From an uncultured Flavobacteriaceae bacterium (GTDB lineage: Bacteria; Bacteroidota; Bacteroidia; Flavobacteriales; Flavobacteriaceae): a stretch of 64,000 nucleotides of DNA. The translations under genes were made by a program, and so were the position numbers. The stretch is from assembly GCA_938017825.1 (NCBI GenBank), contig CALIJE010000062.1:40459-104458 (forward strand). The letters run 5' to 3'. Positions 1 to 9,700 of the stretch are shown here, one piece after another. Below the pieces are notes generated by a model. The model was not told where the DNA came from. It made no database searches and worked only from the letters and a program-made list of their open reading frames with translations. The stretch's first letter is position 1, and each line of letters starts with the position of its first letter.

Positions 1-39
1 GTTGCGAATATCATTGAAATAAGCGTCTGTATTTTCCAT
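1..39 (-). CDS. 5' end of an unidentified gene (partial)
   Basis: An ATG on the minus strand at position 39 opens 13 codons (MENTDAYFNDIRN) that run off the window edge without a stop. It is divergent from katG, with 174 bases between the two starts. Too little is visible to name a family. The call rests on the open frame, the divergent layout and the presence of a repeated motif between the two genes. Confidence 0.4.
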   Translation of the reverse strand, partial: MENTDAYFNDIRN

Positions 40-86
40 CTGTTTAAAAGTATAAAAAAATGCTAGTTTCAACCTCATTAAAGGCC

Positions 87-176
87 AAATTGTACACTAT
101 AGATATTATCAATATTGAAATAATACAAATTGAGATGTAAACGAAAAAAGAAGGGAACATTTTGGTAAATTGTACA
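87..176. promoter_or_regulatory. duplicated AAATTGTACA motif in katG divergent promoter region
   Basis: The 10-mer AAATTGTACA occurs at 87-96 and again at 167-176, 80 bases apart and in the same orientation. Its core TGTACA is a palindrome. One copy lies about 48 bases from the minus-strand start at 39, and the other 38 bases before the katG start. This placement, one copy near each divergent start, suggests a shared regulator site, possibly redox-responsive. The regulator is unknown and the repeat could be chance. Confidence 0.3.
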
Positions 177-213
177 TTCATTCAACTTAAAGAATTAATC
201 TAAAAAATATATC

Positions 214-2421
214 ATGGGAACAGGAGACGCTAATAAATGCCCTTATTTGGGGGGAACATTAAAACAAGCCGCTGGTGGTGGCACAACAAATTCGGATTGG
301 TGGCCCAACCAGCTTCGATTGAATGTGCTTCGTCAAAATTCAGAATTGTCCAATCCTATGGAAGATGACTTTGACTATGCTAAGGAATTCAATTCTTTGG
401 ACTTAGCAGCGGTTAAAAAGGATATTGTCGATACCTTGACTACATCACAAGATTGGTGGCCTGCAGATTATGGTCACTATGGTCCATTCATGATTCGTAT
501 GGCATGGCATAGTGCAGGGACCTATCGCATCGGTGATGGTCGTGGTGGAGCTAGCTCGGGTTCACAGCGTTTTGCGCCACTAAATAGCTGGCCAGACAAC
601 GGAAATCTAGATAAGGCCAGATTGCTTTTATGGCCAATAAAAAAGAAATACGGAAAGAAACTTTCTTGGGCAGATTTGATGATTCTTACAGGAAACTGTG
701 CTTTAGAATCGATGGGCTTTAAGACATTCGGTTTCGCCGGAGGCCGAGAGGATATTTGGCAACCCGAAGAAGATATATACTGGGGTTCAGAATCGGAATG
801 GATGGGCAATGAAGAACGTTTTTCAGATGGCGAATATGTTTTGGAAGCGAATCTTGGAGCGTCTCATATGGGACTTATTTATGTAAACCCAGAAGGACCC
901 AATGGAAACTCCGATCCCTTAGGAACTGCAAAGTTGATGAAAGAAACTTTTGGTCGTATGGCCATGAACGATGAGGAAACAGTGGCGCTGACTATCGGAG
1001 GACACACGTTTGGCAAAGCACATGGAGCGGCGAATCCTGATGAATATGTAGGAGCAGAACCTGCAGGCGCAAGTATTGTAGAACAAAGTATGGGTTGGAA
1101 AAATTCTTTTGGAACAGGAGTATTGGATGACACCATTACCAGTGGTATCGAAGGAGCTTGGACACCGAACCCTACCCAATGGGATCATGACTATTTAAAG
1201 GTCTTACTCGACTATGAATGGGAACAGACCAAGAGCCCTGCCGGCGCCAATCAATGGCGGCCCACAGCAGCATCGGCGGCGGAACAAGCGCCCCGAGCCG
1301 GTGACGCTTCCCAAACGCAGCAATTAATGATGACCGATGCCGATATGGCCCTTAAAGTAGATCCAGACTATCTCAAAATTTCACAAAAATTTCGTGAAAA
1401 CCCGGCTGCCCTGGAAGATGCCTTTGCGCGCGCTTGGTTTAAGTTAACACACCGCGACATGGGTCCCAAATCGCGCTATTTAGGTCCTGAAGTTCCTGCT
1501 GAAGAATTAATTTGGCAAGATCCTGTACCAGCAGTTGACCATGAGTTGATCAGTGATGCAGATGCCGCAGAATTGAAAAAACGTCTTTTGGCTTCAGGTT
1601 TGTCGATTTCTCAATTGGTTACCACGGCTTGGGCATCTGCCTCTACATATCGTGATTCTGATAAAAGAGGGGGCGCTAATGGTGCTCGTATACGATTAGA
1701 GCCTCAAAAAAGTTGGGAAGTAAATAACCCCGTAGAGCTTTCGAAAGTTCTGAACGTATTAGAAGGGATTCAGAAAGAATTCAACGCGCAATCCGGAAAT
1801 ACAAAAATATCTATGGCAGATCTTATTGTACTTGGAGGAAGTGCCGCAATTGAAGATGCTGCAAAAAACGCTGGTCACGATATTTCCGTACCATTTACAG
1901 CAGGTAGAACGGATGCTTCCCAGGAGCAAACCGACCCCTATTCTTTCGAAGCACTTGAACCCGCTGCCGATGGCTTTAGAAATTATAAGAACCCCGATTA
2001 CAAGGCATCTGCAGAAGCCTTGCTGGTTGACCGTGCACAATTGATGAAGCTAACCGCTCCAGAAATGACGGTTCTGATCGGGGGCATGCGTGTACTTGAC
2101 GCCAACTTTGATAAATCAAGACATGGTGTACTAACAAATCGCCGTGAAACTTTGACCAATGATTTCTTTGTGAATCTTCTAGATCTTGGTATAAAGTGGG
2201 AAGATACTTCCACAGATGAAACCGTGTTCGCCGGCAGAAGTCGGGTATCAGGTGATATTAAATGGACAGGAACCCGTGCAGATCTCATATTCGGCTCCAA
2301 TACCGAGCTTAGGGCATATTGCGAGGTTTATGCCTGTGATGATTCTGGACAAAAATTCGTTGATGACTTTGTTTCGGCATGGGTCAAAGTGATGAATCTT
2401 GATCGTTTTGATCTGGACTAA
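214..2421 (+). CDS. katG: catalase-peroxidase KatG
   Basis: Bifunctional haem enzyme that disproportionates hydrogen peroxide and also has peroxidase activity. At 735 residues it is full length for the family. The distal site is visible as R95, W98 and H99 ([12 protein letters not shown]). The Met-Tyr-Trp adduct residues correspond to W98, Y223 and M249, and the proximal haem ligand is H264 in [10 protein letters not shown], 15 residues after M249 as in the mycobacterial enzyme. The second, degenerate peroxidase-like domain occupies roughly residues 430-735. There is no signal peptide, so it is cytoplasmic. It is monocistronic, with a hairpin terminator just downstream. The ATG at 214 follows an AT-rich leader with no Shine-Dalgarno, as usual in this phylum. 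Confidence 0.97.
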   Translation: MGTGDANKCPYLGGTLKQAAGGGTTNSDWWPNQLRLNVLRQNSELSNPMEDDFDYAKEFNSLDLAAVKKDIVDTLTTSQDWWPADYGHYGPFMIRMAWHSAGTYRIGDGRGGASSGSQRFAPLNSWPDNGNLDKARLLLWPIKKKYGKKLSWADLMILTGNCALESMGFKTFGFAGGREDIWQPEEDIYWGSESEWMGNEERFSDGEYVLEANLGASHMGLIYVNPEGPNGNSDPLGTAKLMKETFGRMAMNDEETVALTIGGHTFGKAHGAANPDEYVGAEPAGASIVEQSMGWKNSFGTGVLDDTITSGIEGAWTPNPTQWDHDYLKVLLDYEWEQTKSPAGANQWRPTAASAAEQAPRAGDASQTQQLMMTDADMALKVDPDYLKISQKFRENPAALEDAFARAWFKLTHRDMGPKSRYLGPEVPAEELIWQDPVPAVDHELISDADAAELKKRLLASGLSISQLVTTAWASASTYRDSDKRGGANGARIRLEPQKSWEVNNPVELSKVLNVLEGIQKEFNAQSGNTKISMADLIVLGGSAAIEDAAKNAGHDISVPFTAGRTDASQEQTDPYSFEALEPAADGFRNYKNPDYKASAEALLVDRAQLMKLTAPEMTVLIGGMRVLDANFDKSRHGVLTNRRETLTNDFFVNLLDLGIKWEDTSTDETVFAGRSRVSGDIKWTGTRADLIFGSNTELRAYCEVYACDDSGQKFVDDFVSAWVKVMNLDRFDLD

Positions 2422-2449
2422 ATTTTGTAGGCACTCTAGTTTAGATATG

Positions 2450-2480
2450 AAAAGGTGGGTTGATGACGGCCCACCTTTTT
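2450..2480 (+). terminator. Rho-independent terminator of katG
   Basis: AAAAGGTGGG (2450-2459) pairs with CCCACCTTTT (2470-2479) across a 10-base loop and runs into a T-tract. It lies 28 bases after the katG stop. Confidence 0.85.
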
Positions 2481-2563
2481 AAATTTTTAACATTTTAATG
2501 TCCATTTTAAGGCTACCTTGCTCGTCAGTACCTAAAGAGAACCATTAATTAAAATTGTATATC

Positions 2564-3184
2564 ATGAAAAAAATTACGCTTATCATCATGGCCTTTGTTT
2601 TGACAAGTTTTACAATACTTAGTACGGGCATAACAGAGGAAGAACGAATAAAAACGGTAGATCATCTAGAACTTACACATAATGGTGTGATAAACACAGT
2701 TAGGGTGCTTAATGACGAACAACTAAATTTTAAGCCAACTCCAGAGACGTGGTCGATTGCAGAATGTATAGAGCATATCGCTATTTCAGAGAATATGATT
2801 GGAGGCATGCTTCAGGGTGCCTTGCAAGAACCTGCAAATGCTGCCATGAGAGATAGTGTAAATATGACCGACGAGCAGCTATTAACTATGATTTCAAATA
2901 GAAATCAAAAAGTCAAAACTAGCGAAGCTTTTGAACCCAGCGGCAAATTTGGCTCTCTTAAAGAAACCATTGAAGCCTTTACAGCCAAACGCACTGAACA
3001 TATCGAATATGTAAAGACTACGAAAGACGATTTGCGAAACCATTATGGCAAATTGCCATTTGCTACTATTGATGGTCTGCAGATCTTGCTTTTTATGAGC
3101 GGACATACCCAGCGTCATTTAAAACAAATAGATGAAGTCATAGCACACGCAGAATTTCCCAAGTCAGACATTGAACCAAAATAG
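2564..3184 (+). CDS. secreted DinB-family (DinB_2) protein
   Basis: A 206-residue protein with a hydrophobic N-terminal signal (residues 4-20) followed by a DinB/YfiT four-helix fold. The metal-site histidines typical of the family are visible: H71 in ECIEHIA, and H181 and H185 in SGHTQRHLKQ. DinB_2 proteins are metal-binding. Some are thiol-dependent S-transferases, but most are uncharacterised, so the substrate is unknown. The start at 2564 (MKKITLI) is preferred over the in-frame ATG at 2555 because it begins the signal peptide cleanly. It is one of three DinB-family genes in this window, two of which carry export signals. Confidence 0.8.
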   Translation: MKKITLIIMAFVLTSFTILSTGITEEERIKTVDHLELTHNGVINTVRVLNDEQLNFKPTPETWSIAECIEHIAISENMIGGMLQGALQEPANAAMRDSVNMTDEQLLTMISNRNQKVKTSEAFEPSGKFGSLKETIEAFTAKRTEHIEYVKTTKDDLRNHYGKLPFATIDGLQILLFMSGHTQRHLKQIDEVIAHAEFPKSDIEPK

Positions 3185-3204
3185 GTTCTTTATCTTACTC
3201 AACT

Positions 3205-3240
3205 AAAAACCACCCTCTTAAAAAACGAGGGTGGTTTTTT
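3205..3240. terminator. bidirectional terminator between convergent genes
   Basis: A perfect 13-bp stem, AAAAACCACCCTC (3205-3217) with its complement (3227-3239), has a 9-base loop and A/T tracts on both sides. It serves the DinB gene on the plus strand. It also overlaps the stop codon of the lamin-tail gene on the minus strand. Confidence 0.9.
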
Positions 3241-4606
3241 ATATATGACTCCCTGGTGTAAAGTCCTCAGGGGCATTTTGGGGTTCCTTGATCGTGCCGG
3301 CATCTCCTGTATCATTATAGACTTCCCATTCACTAAAAATGTACAAAGGATAGCCTTGTGAGATGGTTGCCTTTCGTAATGCCCTCCCATCCTCAAATTC
3401 ATGGTTGGTTCCGCTACCATCTTCTCCCACAATTCCAAACACATCTATAACCGCCCCAAACGGGTCGACCAATTGTATATTATCATCTCCGTTTGAATTG
3501 GCAGCACTATTACCCCCAGCCTCTAAATCGGGGGCTATCCCATAAGTGCTTTCGAACACTGCGGCATTCGCTGCTATAACTATTGTACTATGGGGAGCAA
3601 CACTCAATTCCGATAAATCAATGCTTGAACTTACCTCCGAATTGGCATTGGTATAACGTCTAAGACTCCAGCCATTTAACGAAAGTGTCTCATTACCAGA
3701 ATGATATAGTTCAATAAATCGCGCATCCAAATTGTTGTTGGGGTCTGCCAATTCTGAGATAAAAATATTGGGGGAACTAAATTCAACCACCAAATCAGCA
3801 CAGCGCTCAGCGGCAAAATCAATATCGTCAGTTCTGCGGATAGTCAAAAAGTAATCTTCACCTTCCCTTAAAAGAATTCCTGTTATCGAACCTTTTCCTA
3901 CCGGCAAAGAATCTGACTGAAAATCCGAATACCCACTTGTGCGTAAGACAAGTTCGCTGTCATCACAATTAATTAGAGTACGTTCGGTTTCTTCTTGGGC
4001 TACCGCATAAGATTTGCTTAGGTCACTTTCTAGAAATTCCATTTCCGCAAACTGAACCAATGTGTTCGTATGTCCTTCGTTTATATTTTCTAAGGTCATC
4101 AAGGCAGGTTTCAGAACAAGCTGTTCTTCACATGAGATATAAAGATGCTTGTCAATTACAGAAGCGGGAAGCCGTCCTACGGATTTATTTCCAAATGAAG
4201 TGAATACACTTCCAATTTTATAAACGTTCTTGCTTTGTCCAAAATATAGGCCTTTAAGTTTGATCATCACCTTAGTTCCCGTAGGATAGAACAAATGTGA
4301 ATCCCTCATCTCTATTTCTATTTGAAATCCTTCGGTTGGATTACTTGGGGAATCTTGAATATGAAGTACATTGAAAAAATTACCAGCTTCATCGGAGGAA
4401 ACAACATAACCTTCGATAATCAAATCTTCTCGAATTTGAATTGTTTCCCCTTTGTAGAGTTCTTTGAGCTGCGTATAGCTGCTATTTGCTACCATTTTGT
4501 TTGCACATGCATTAGCAGGGCGATCAAAGTTCTTGTCCTTTACACATGCAGCCAGGTTCAACAGCAAAAGTACTGCAGTAATTTTTAGAATGACCTTTTT
4601 ATTCAT
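3239..4606 (-). CDS. DUF5689 / lamin-tail domain lipoprotein
   Basis: A 455-residue predicted lipoprotein. The lipobox LNLAAC places the lipidated cysteine at C21. Residues about 40-265 match the DUF5689 type of Bacteroidota surface protein (OB-like beta-rich, VVSSDEAGNFFNVLHIQD region). Residues about 279-405 form a lamin-tail domain (ISELADPNNNLDARFIELYHSG, then LNGWSLRRYT). Lamin-tail domains in bacteria often sit on secreted nucleases or surface proteins. The gene ends the transcript begun by the TonB receptor 14 bases upstream and lies opposite a secreted DNase-like gene. A role as the surface partner of that receptor in extracellular DNA or phosphate acquisition is inferred from context. 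Confidence 0.8.
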   Translation of the reverse strand: MNKKVILKITAVLLLLNLAACVKDKNFDRPANACANKMVANSSYTQLKELYKGETIQIREDLIIEGYVVSSDEAGNFFNVLHIQDSPSNPTEGFQIEIEMRDSHLFYPTGTKVMIKLKGLYFGQSKNVYKIGSVFTSFGNKSVGRLPASVIDKHLYISCEEQLVLKPALMTLENINEGHTNTLVQFAEMEFLESDLSKSYAVAQEETERTLINCDDSELVLRTSGYSDFQSDSLPVGKGSITGILLREGEDYFLTIRRTDDIDFAAERCADLVVEFSSPNIFISELADPNNNLDARFIELYHSGNETLSLNGWSLRRYTNANSEVSSSIDLSELSVAPHSTIVIAANAAVFESTYGIAPDLEAGGNSAANSNGDDNIQLVDPFGAVIDVFGIVGEDGSGTNHEFEDGRALRKATISQGYPLYIFSEWEVYNDTGDAGTIKEPQNAPEDFTPGSHI

Positions 4607-4620
4607 TTTGCGTATTTAAC

Positions 4621-7356
4621 TTAAAAGCTATATGCCATGTTCAAAAAAAACGTCCGCCCGTAACCATACCAATATTTTGGCGCGAAAGACGGGTTGCCGC
4701 TAAGAACATCTTGTTGCATCTGGCCAAAATTTCCATTTCTACTTTGTTCATATCCCCCTGTTCTAAATACCGTATCAAAGACATTGTTCACACTGGCAAA
4801 AACACTGATGTACTTTCCGTTTTTTAGCCAAGATTTTCCGCCTACCACATTCAATAGGTAAATGTCATCTAAGGGTCTTTGTGCTAAAAGATTGCCGACA
4901 TTCTCTGGTGACGCGTTCGGAAACTGTTGGCCCGTTTCAGGATCTAGGTAAAAACTTGAGGTCCTGGTAATTGACGATATATTGGCGTAATTGTTCGCCA
5001 AGAAATTCAACTTGGTACTTATCCACCAGTATTTAGGGTCCCGATAGTCAAACCCCAAAGAAAAAGCTTGCTGAGGACCTTGAGCTAATCTATAATCTTT
5101 TAGTGCGGCGGTGCCTAAATCGATATGTCCTTCAAGATTGATGAGGTCTTCTTCCTCCCCTGCAGTGTCAAAATTTATAGAAACATTTGGGTTACTGGCA
5201 AAGACATGTTTTCCAATGGCCGCAACGGCGCTCAATTTTACAGCAGAGGATACTTGATACTCCAGTCCAAATTCCAATCCCATATGCAGTTTATCCAAAT
5301 CGGTCAGCACCTCTTGTACAAAGTCGGACCCAATGCCAGAATCAGCAAAGAAATAGTTGATGTCGGTCGTATTTTGAAATCGTGTATAATACCCAGTTAG
5401 TCGCCCAGTTAGTTTAGGCAAACGTAAAAAGTAATTCAAGTCAATGGTAGATACATTTTCGCTTTGTAGTTGGGGCACCGTTAAATTATTTTCTCTAGGG
5501 TTTACAAATGCATTTTGCAAAACGGGCGGGTTGCTTGCATATATACCTTGCATCTTTATCCAGTGTCGTCCTGTCACCTTAAAGGTAAGGCCTCCCTTTA
5601 AGCCATAATTGGAAAATTCAAGGGCTTCACTTTCTCCGGCCGAACTCAAAGGGAAGCGTTCATTTTCAAAAAAACCGTTGCGGAGGTAGTAGGTTGAAGA
5701 TAATTGTCCTGCCGCAACGGCATCCCATTTGTTTCGGGAATATTTTAGCTGCCCGAATGCTTTCCACTCAGTAACCTCTAATGCATAATTGTAGTTAAAA
5801 ATGTCTCCTTCCTTTTTATTGGTATCCCCGTTAAGGTCATTGATCGTATTGGTAAAGGGGTCAACATCCGTATGATAGTCAGCACCAAGTAGATCACCGA
5901 CTTCCGCAAAGTTTTCAGAGTGGAGGCTATGATAGGACAAGCCAAAATCTACCTTGAGCTTCTGATTCACAGACCAGTTAGCTACCGAATTAAATCTAAG
6001 CTGTTGGTCTTGTACCACATCATCATACAAAAGATACACTGCCCGGTCTCTAGAATTAGCCCTGTAAAGGTTCGGCCAATTGAGTTGAGGGTTTCTCAAA
6101 AACCCCTCTTTGGCGGTATTCGCCCCGATGAAATTTGCCCCTATCGGACTGTTCACATAGAAGCTGGGCAAGTAGCGATAATAGGTCGGGTCAGGATTTG
6201 GAGCATTGTAGTAGCCAAGACGACTTCTAGAATGGCTACCAAATTGATAGGCTATTCCCGTATTCAGATTCAATTTTTTAGAGCTATGGTAATGATTGAA
6301 TAGTATGATCGGTTCGGCCACCGTTCGCTCCCTTGAGTTTCGAATCTTATCGTTTTGCACTCCCCAATACGGATTATACTGTTTACCGGCAAGCTCAAAT
6401 ACCTCCTCGGTTATCGCCGAGGATCGACCCCTGCGATTTTTTGCGAAAATTCCGGTAACACCTATGACATTCTTTTCGTTGAACCGATATTCAATAGCAC
6501 CAAAAACAGAAAAGGCATCATACAAAGTCCCATCGATGTAACCTTGTCTCGCCCATCGCCTTGAACCTGAAATCGAATAGGCCCATTTGTTTTTTCTGAT
6601 AGGCGAGGTATAGGTAGCCATCACCCTGCCCGCATAGGTTCGATTAGCGGCTGAAGTTGAAAAACGTACCCCGGGTCGAAGGCCGGAGGGTCGGGTATCG
6701 ATATTAGTGTTTCCCAATATTCCGCCAAAGGTAAAATCTGAAGCCGCTACACCATTTGAGTATTGTTGGTTACGCATTACGTCATTAAGTCCGCCCCAAT
6801 TATTCCATTGTGGCCTCCCATCAAATGCTTTGTTCATGACAATCCCATTGAGCATTACCTGTCCGTATTGCGAATCATAACCACGTACGCGAAAAAAGGC
6901 CTGCCCAAAATCGAAAGCCGCCCGATTCAAAAAGACATCTCGGGTTGCCTGCAATAGGCCGAGCGAATTTGTACTGAGTTGATCATCCAATAGTTCTGAT
7001 TCTGTTAGGCTAACAAGATTATCGGTATTCTCCATTGCGATGTCCTCTTCTAGATACACGGTGCCCAGATTCAACTCCGTATCTTCAATATGGATTGGGA
7101 TTCGTTTTGCAATATAATCGATGGCAGAAGCTATTAGAATATACTCTCCTGCTTTGGGAATCGCCAATTGAAATGTGCCATCAAAATTCAGGGTTGTTGT
7201 CATAGTGGAGTTCTCGATTCGCACTTCACCGAGCCTAAGTGCCTTTTTCGATCGTGCACTTAACAATTTTCCCTTTACAATAGGTTCAGGTTCTTGCTGT
7301 GCAATGCTTTCATTGCCAGCAAAAAGGATTATCCAAATAAGAAACATTAGTCGCAT
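4621..7356 (-). CDS. TonB-dependent outer-membrane receptor
   Basis: A 911-residue receptor. A signal peptide (cleavage likely after A19, SIA/QQ) precedes a carboxypeptidase-regulatory-like domain (about 26-100), a plug domain (about 115-240, with FFRVRGYDSQYGQVMLNGIVMN) and a 22-strand-type barrel ending in the terminal aromatic FFLNMAYSF. It imports a bound substrate through the outer membrane using TonB energy. The substrate cannot be read directly. The companion DUF5689 lipoprotein immediately downstream and the divergent secreted nuclease-fold enzyme suggest a nucleic-acid or phosphate-scavenging locus. The 138-base gap to the divergent gene at 7495 should hold both promoters. Confidence 0.92.
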   Translation of the reverse strand: MRLMFLIWIILFAGNESIAQQEPEPIVKGKLLSARSKKALRLGEVRIENSTMTTTLNFDGTFQLAIPKAGEYILIASAIDYIAKRIPIHIEDTELNLGTVYLEEDIAMENTDNLVSLTESELLDDQLSTNSLGLLQATRDVFLNRAAFDFGQAFFRVRGYDSQYGQVMLNGIVMNKAFDGRPQWNNWGGLNDVMRNQQYSNGVAASDFTFGGILGNTNIDTRPSGLRPGVRFSTSAANRTYAGRVMATYTSPIRKNKWAYSISGSRRWARQGYIDGTLYDAFSVFGAIEYRFNEKNVIGVTGIFAKNRRGRSSAITEEVFELAGKQYNPYWGVQNDKIRNSRERTVAEPIILFNHYHSSKKLNLNTGIAYQFGSHSRSRLGYYNAPNPDPTYYRYLPSFYVNSPIGANFIGANTAKEGFLRNPQLNWPNLYRANSRDRAVYLLYDDVVQDQQLRFNSVANWSVNQKLKVDFGLSYHSLHSENFAEVGDLLGADYHTDVDPFTNTINDLNGDTNKKEGDIFNYNYALEVTEWKAFGQLKYSRNKWDAVAAGQLSSTYYLRNGFFENERFPLSSAGESEALEFSNYGLKGGLTFKVTGRHWIKMQGIYASNPPVLQNAFVNPRENNLTVPQLQSENVSTIDLNYFLRLPKLTGRLTGYYTRFQNTTDINYFFADSGIGSDFVQEVLTDLDKLHMGLEFGLEYQVSSAVKLSAVAAIGKHVFASNPNVSINFDTAGEEEDLINLEGHIDLGTAALKDYRLAQGPQQAFSLGFDYRDPKYWWISTKLNFLANNYANISSITRTSSFYLDPETGQQFPNASPENVGNLLAQRPLDDIYLLNVVGGKSWLKNGKYISVFASVNNVFDTVFRTGGYEQSRNGNFGQMQQDVLSGNPSFAPKYWYGYGRTFFLNMAYSF

Positions 7357-7494
7357 CGAATACGTATTGATATTTTCAAAGTTTGATTAGGTGTTGCATA
7401 TTGTCAAATGTATACGCCTATGCTGCAGTATACTTGCAGCGTGTTTCTATATCTTTCCAATGCCCTTCATAAGGAGGTATAAATCTAGATTGGC

Positions 7495-8562
7495 ATGAAT
7501 CATAAGTCTTTATTTCTAATTTTGGCCGTCATCTGCACTTGGGTTCTAACTGGACAATCCCAATACCAAATCAGGACCGTAGCTTTCTACAATGTTGAGA
7601 ATTTGTTCGATACCTTGAACGACACCCTCACTTATGATGATGATAGAACGGCAGAAGGAAAAGACCGATGGACACCCGAACGTTATGAACTCAAATTGAA
7701 GCACATCGTCAAAGTACTATCAGATATCGGTGCGGATCTGGTTGGAACTTCCCCAGATATTATTGGCTTATGCGAAGTTGAAAACCGCAGTGTAATCGAA
7801 GATCTTGTACAATTACTATCTCTAGAACAAAAAGATTATGGCATCGTACATTTCGATTCCCCTGACGAACGAGGTATCGATGTAGCATTGCTATACAAGA
7901 AGGCCGCTTTTTTCCCAACCTCATTTGCGAGTCATCGATTAGTTTTACACGATGATAATACATATCGAGACTATACACGAGACCAATTGGTGGTTGGAGG
8001 AATGCTCGATGATGAACAATTTTATTTTACCGTAAATCACTGGCCATCACGCAGCGGTGGTGAAGCGCGCAGCAAACCTAACCGGTTAGCGGCCGCAAGG
8101 CTAAACAAACAGATTATTGACTCTATCTTAGAAATAGATTTCTCAGCAAAAATAATTAGTATGGGCGATCTGAACGACGACCCTTTGGATGATAGTCTAA
8201 AGAAAATTTTGAAGACCGAGGGAGAACGCGAAAAAATACGAGATGGCAGTTTGTTCAATCCTATGGAAAAAATATATAAGAAGGGAATAGGGTCTTTGGC
8301 ATATCGAGACAAATGGAATCTATTTGACCAATTCGTTCTTACCCCTAAGCTTTTACATGCACCAAAAGATCAATATCGCTTTTGGAAAGCCGGGGTCTTT
8401 AACCCTTCCTATTTGGTGTCAAAAAAAGGTCGGTACAAGGGCTATCCTTTTAGAACGTATGCAGGAGGTAATTATGCTGGTGGGTATAGTGACCATTTTC
8501 CCGTATTTCTATATCTGATTAGACCATTAACCAGATTTGAAGGAGAGAAAGAAAAGGAGTAA
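7495..8562 (+). CDS. secreted endonuclease/exonuclease/phosphatase-fold enzyme
   Basis: A 355-residue protein with a signal peptide (hydrophobic residues 6-20, TGQSQ boundary) and a DNase-I-like EEP fold. The expected catalytic motifs occur in order: N33-E35 in FYNVENLFD, the metal ligand E94 in GLCEVEN, NHWPSRSGG near residue 182, GDLNDDP near residue 223 and the catalytic S-D-H at 332-334. The family hydrolyses phosphodiester bonds in nucleic acids or phospho-compounds, and export makes an extracellular or periplasmic nuclease likely. It is divergent from the TonB receptor/DUF5689 pair and converges on the DUF1080 gene with a 2-base gap. Confidence 0.88.
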   Translation: MNHKSLFLILAVICTWVLTGQSQYQIRTVAFYNVENLFDTLNDTLTYDDDRTAEGKDRWTPERYELKLKHIVKVLSDIGADLVGTSPDIIGLCEVENRSVIEDLVQLLSLEQKDYGIVHFDSPDERGIDVALLYKKAAFFPTSFASHRLVLHDDNTYRDYTRDQLVVGGMLDDEQFYFTVNHWPSRSGGEARSKPNRLAAARLNKQIIDSILEIDFSAKIISMGDLNDDPLDDSLKKILKTEGEREKIRDGSLFNPMEKIYKKGIGSLAYRDKWNLFDQFVLTPKLLHAPKDQYRFWKAGVFNPSYLVSKKGRYKGYPFRTYAGGNYAGGYSDHFPVFLYLIRPLTRFEGEKEKE

Positions 8563-8564
8563 GG

Positions 8565-9155
8565 CTATAGCTCTGTCAGTTGAAGATTTCGCCAATTTAC
8601 CTTAATCCCCCCACCATCATGTATCTGAAGAGCGATACCGCCTTCACCAGCACCAATTTTTTCATCCGTTAAGCTGATCATCTCTGTACCATTCAGCCAA
8701 GAGGTAATTGTATCACCAACAACGCGAATTTTCATCTGATTCCATTCGCCCATTTTTAGAGCCTTATCTTTTTCGGGATCAGGTTTTATTAGCCAGCCAC
8801 GGCCATAAGATTCATAAACTCCACCCGTATTTTTTCCTGGAGGGGCAACTTCTACTTGCCACCCGCTTACTTTTGTTCCTTCAACGGTAGATCGAATAAA
8901 GACTCCACTATTGCCATTGGCCTCTTGTTTAAATTCTAGCGTAAGTTCAAAATCTTTATAATGGGCATCGGTACCTAAATAACCATACTCGTTGTCCGGG
9001 CCGCTTTCACAAACGAGCACACCTTCTTCAACATACCAAAGTTCGGTCCCATAGACGGTCCAGCCATCTAGATTTTCTCCATTGAACAAGGATTTTTCTT
9101 GAGCTAAGAGAAGTCCTGAAAATAGAATTGCAAATGTTAGGAATGTAGTTTTCAT
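8565..9155 (-). CDS. secreted DUF1080 (3-keto-disaccharide hydrolase-like) protein
   Basis: A 196-residue protein with a signal peptide (LLLAQ/EKS around residue 19) and a single concanavalin-like DUF1080 domain. Family signatures are SLFNGENLDGW at the N-terminus, NSGVFIRS in the middle and the terminal IKVNWRNLQL strand. Members cleave 3-keto-glycosides or bind sugars, and the length is normal. The gene directly follows the membrane-protein gene at 9166 on the same strand (10 bases apart), so the two may be cotranscribed, but no sugar oxidoreductase partner is nearby. The exact substrate is not predictable. Confidence 0.85.
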   Translation of the reverse strand: MKTTFLTFAILFSGLLLAQEKSLFNGENLDGWTVYGTELWYVEEGVLVCESGPDNEYGYLGTDAHYKDFELTLEFKQEANGNSGVFIRSTVEGTKVSGWQVEVAPPGKNTGGVYESYGRGWLIKPDPEKDKALKMGEWNQMKIRVVGDTITSWLNGTEMISLTDEKIGAGEGGIALQIHDGGGIKVNWRNLQLTEL

Positions 9156-9165
9156 TTGATTGTTT

Positions 9166-9606
9166 TTAGTTAAGCCATTGTCCCCATGGAATGCGGCTCA
9201 AAAATAGAATTAAGCCCAAACCATAGAATACGGCAATACTTTTGAACTTCTTATTTCCCTCCATAAACTTCTTATGCCGTGACCAACCAATTGTTATCAA
9301 AACAATGGCAATAATATTTATAAAAGGATGTTCTACTGCCAACAGTCTAGAGGGGGCATTAAGACCTCCCATTCCAAACTCCTTGATGGCTTGGAACCCA
9401 TTCGGGGAACTAAAAAAAAGTATTAATCCTACGACTAACATTATATGCGATAGAATAAGAGCATATAAGCTTAACCTAAAGTCTTTTTGAGGGGTGAACA
9501 ACTTGTTTCCAAACCAGCCCATAAGAGCATTGGCCACTGCGAAAAACAATACGGCCAAAACAATATACGCAAGATAGGAATGAAGGGATAAAAGTGCTTC
9601 GTACAT
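9166..9606 (-). CDS. four-helix integral membrane protein, conserved in Bacteroidota
   Basis: A 146-residue protein with four hydrophobic segments, about residues 12-32, 46-65, 93-107 and 122-139. Histidines lie at or near helix ends: H9, H54 in SHIM, H93 in EHPF and H111 in SRHKK. This arrangement resembles small b-type cytochrome-like proteins, but no haem binding is proven and I cannot name a function. It lies just upstream of the DUF1080 gene on the same strand. A terminator belonging to the next minus-strand gene lies upstream of it. Confidence 0.65.
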   Translation of the reverse strand: MYEALLSLHSYLAYIVLAVLFFAVANALMGWFGNKLFTPQKDFRLSLYALILSHIMLVVGLILFFSSPNGFQAIKEFGMGGLNAPSRLLAVEHPFINIIAIVLITIGWSRHKKFMEGNKKFKSIAVFYGLGLILFLSRIPWGQWLN

Positions 9607-9649
9607 AATTCCATTTTAATTGAAATTAAATGTACTGAATTTTGAGCAT

Positions 9650-9675
9650 AAAAAACCCTGTCTTAAAGACAGGGT
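9650..9675 (-). terminator. terminator of the TonB receptor gene
   Basis: ACCCTGTCTT (9655-9664) pairs with AAGACAGGGT (9666-9675). The adenine run at 9650-9654 gives a T-tract on the minus strand. It follows the receptor stop at 9701 by about 25 bases. Confidence 0.8.
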
Positions 9676-9700
9676 CTTTAAACTTTATATGCAGGTTGTT

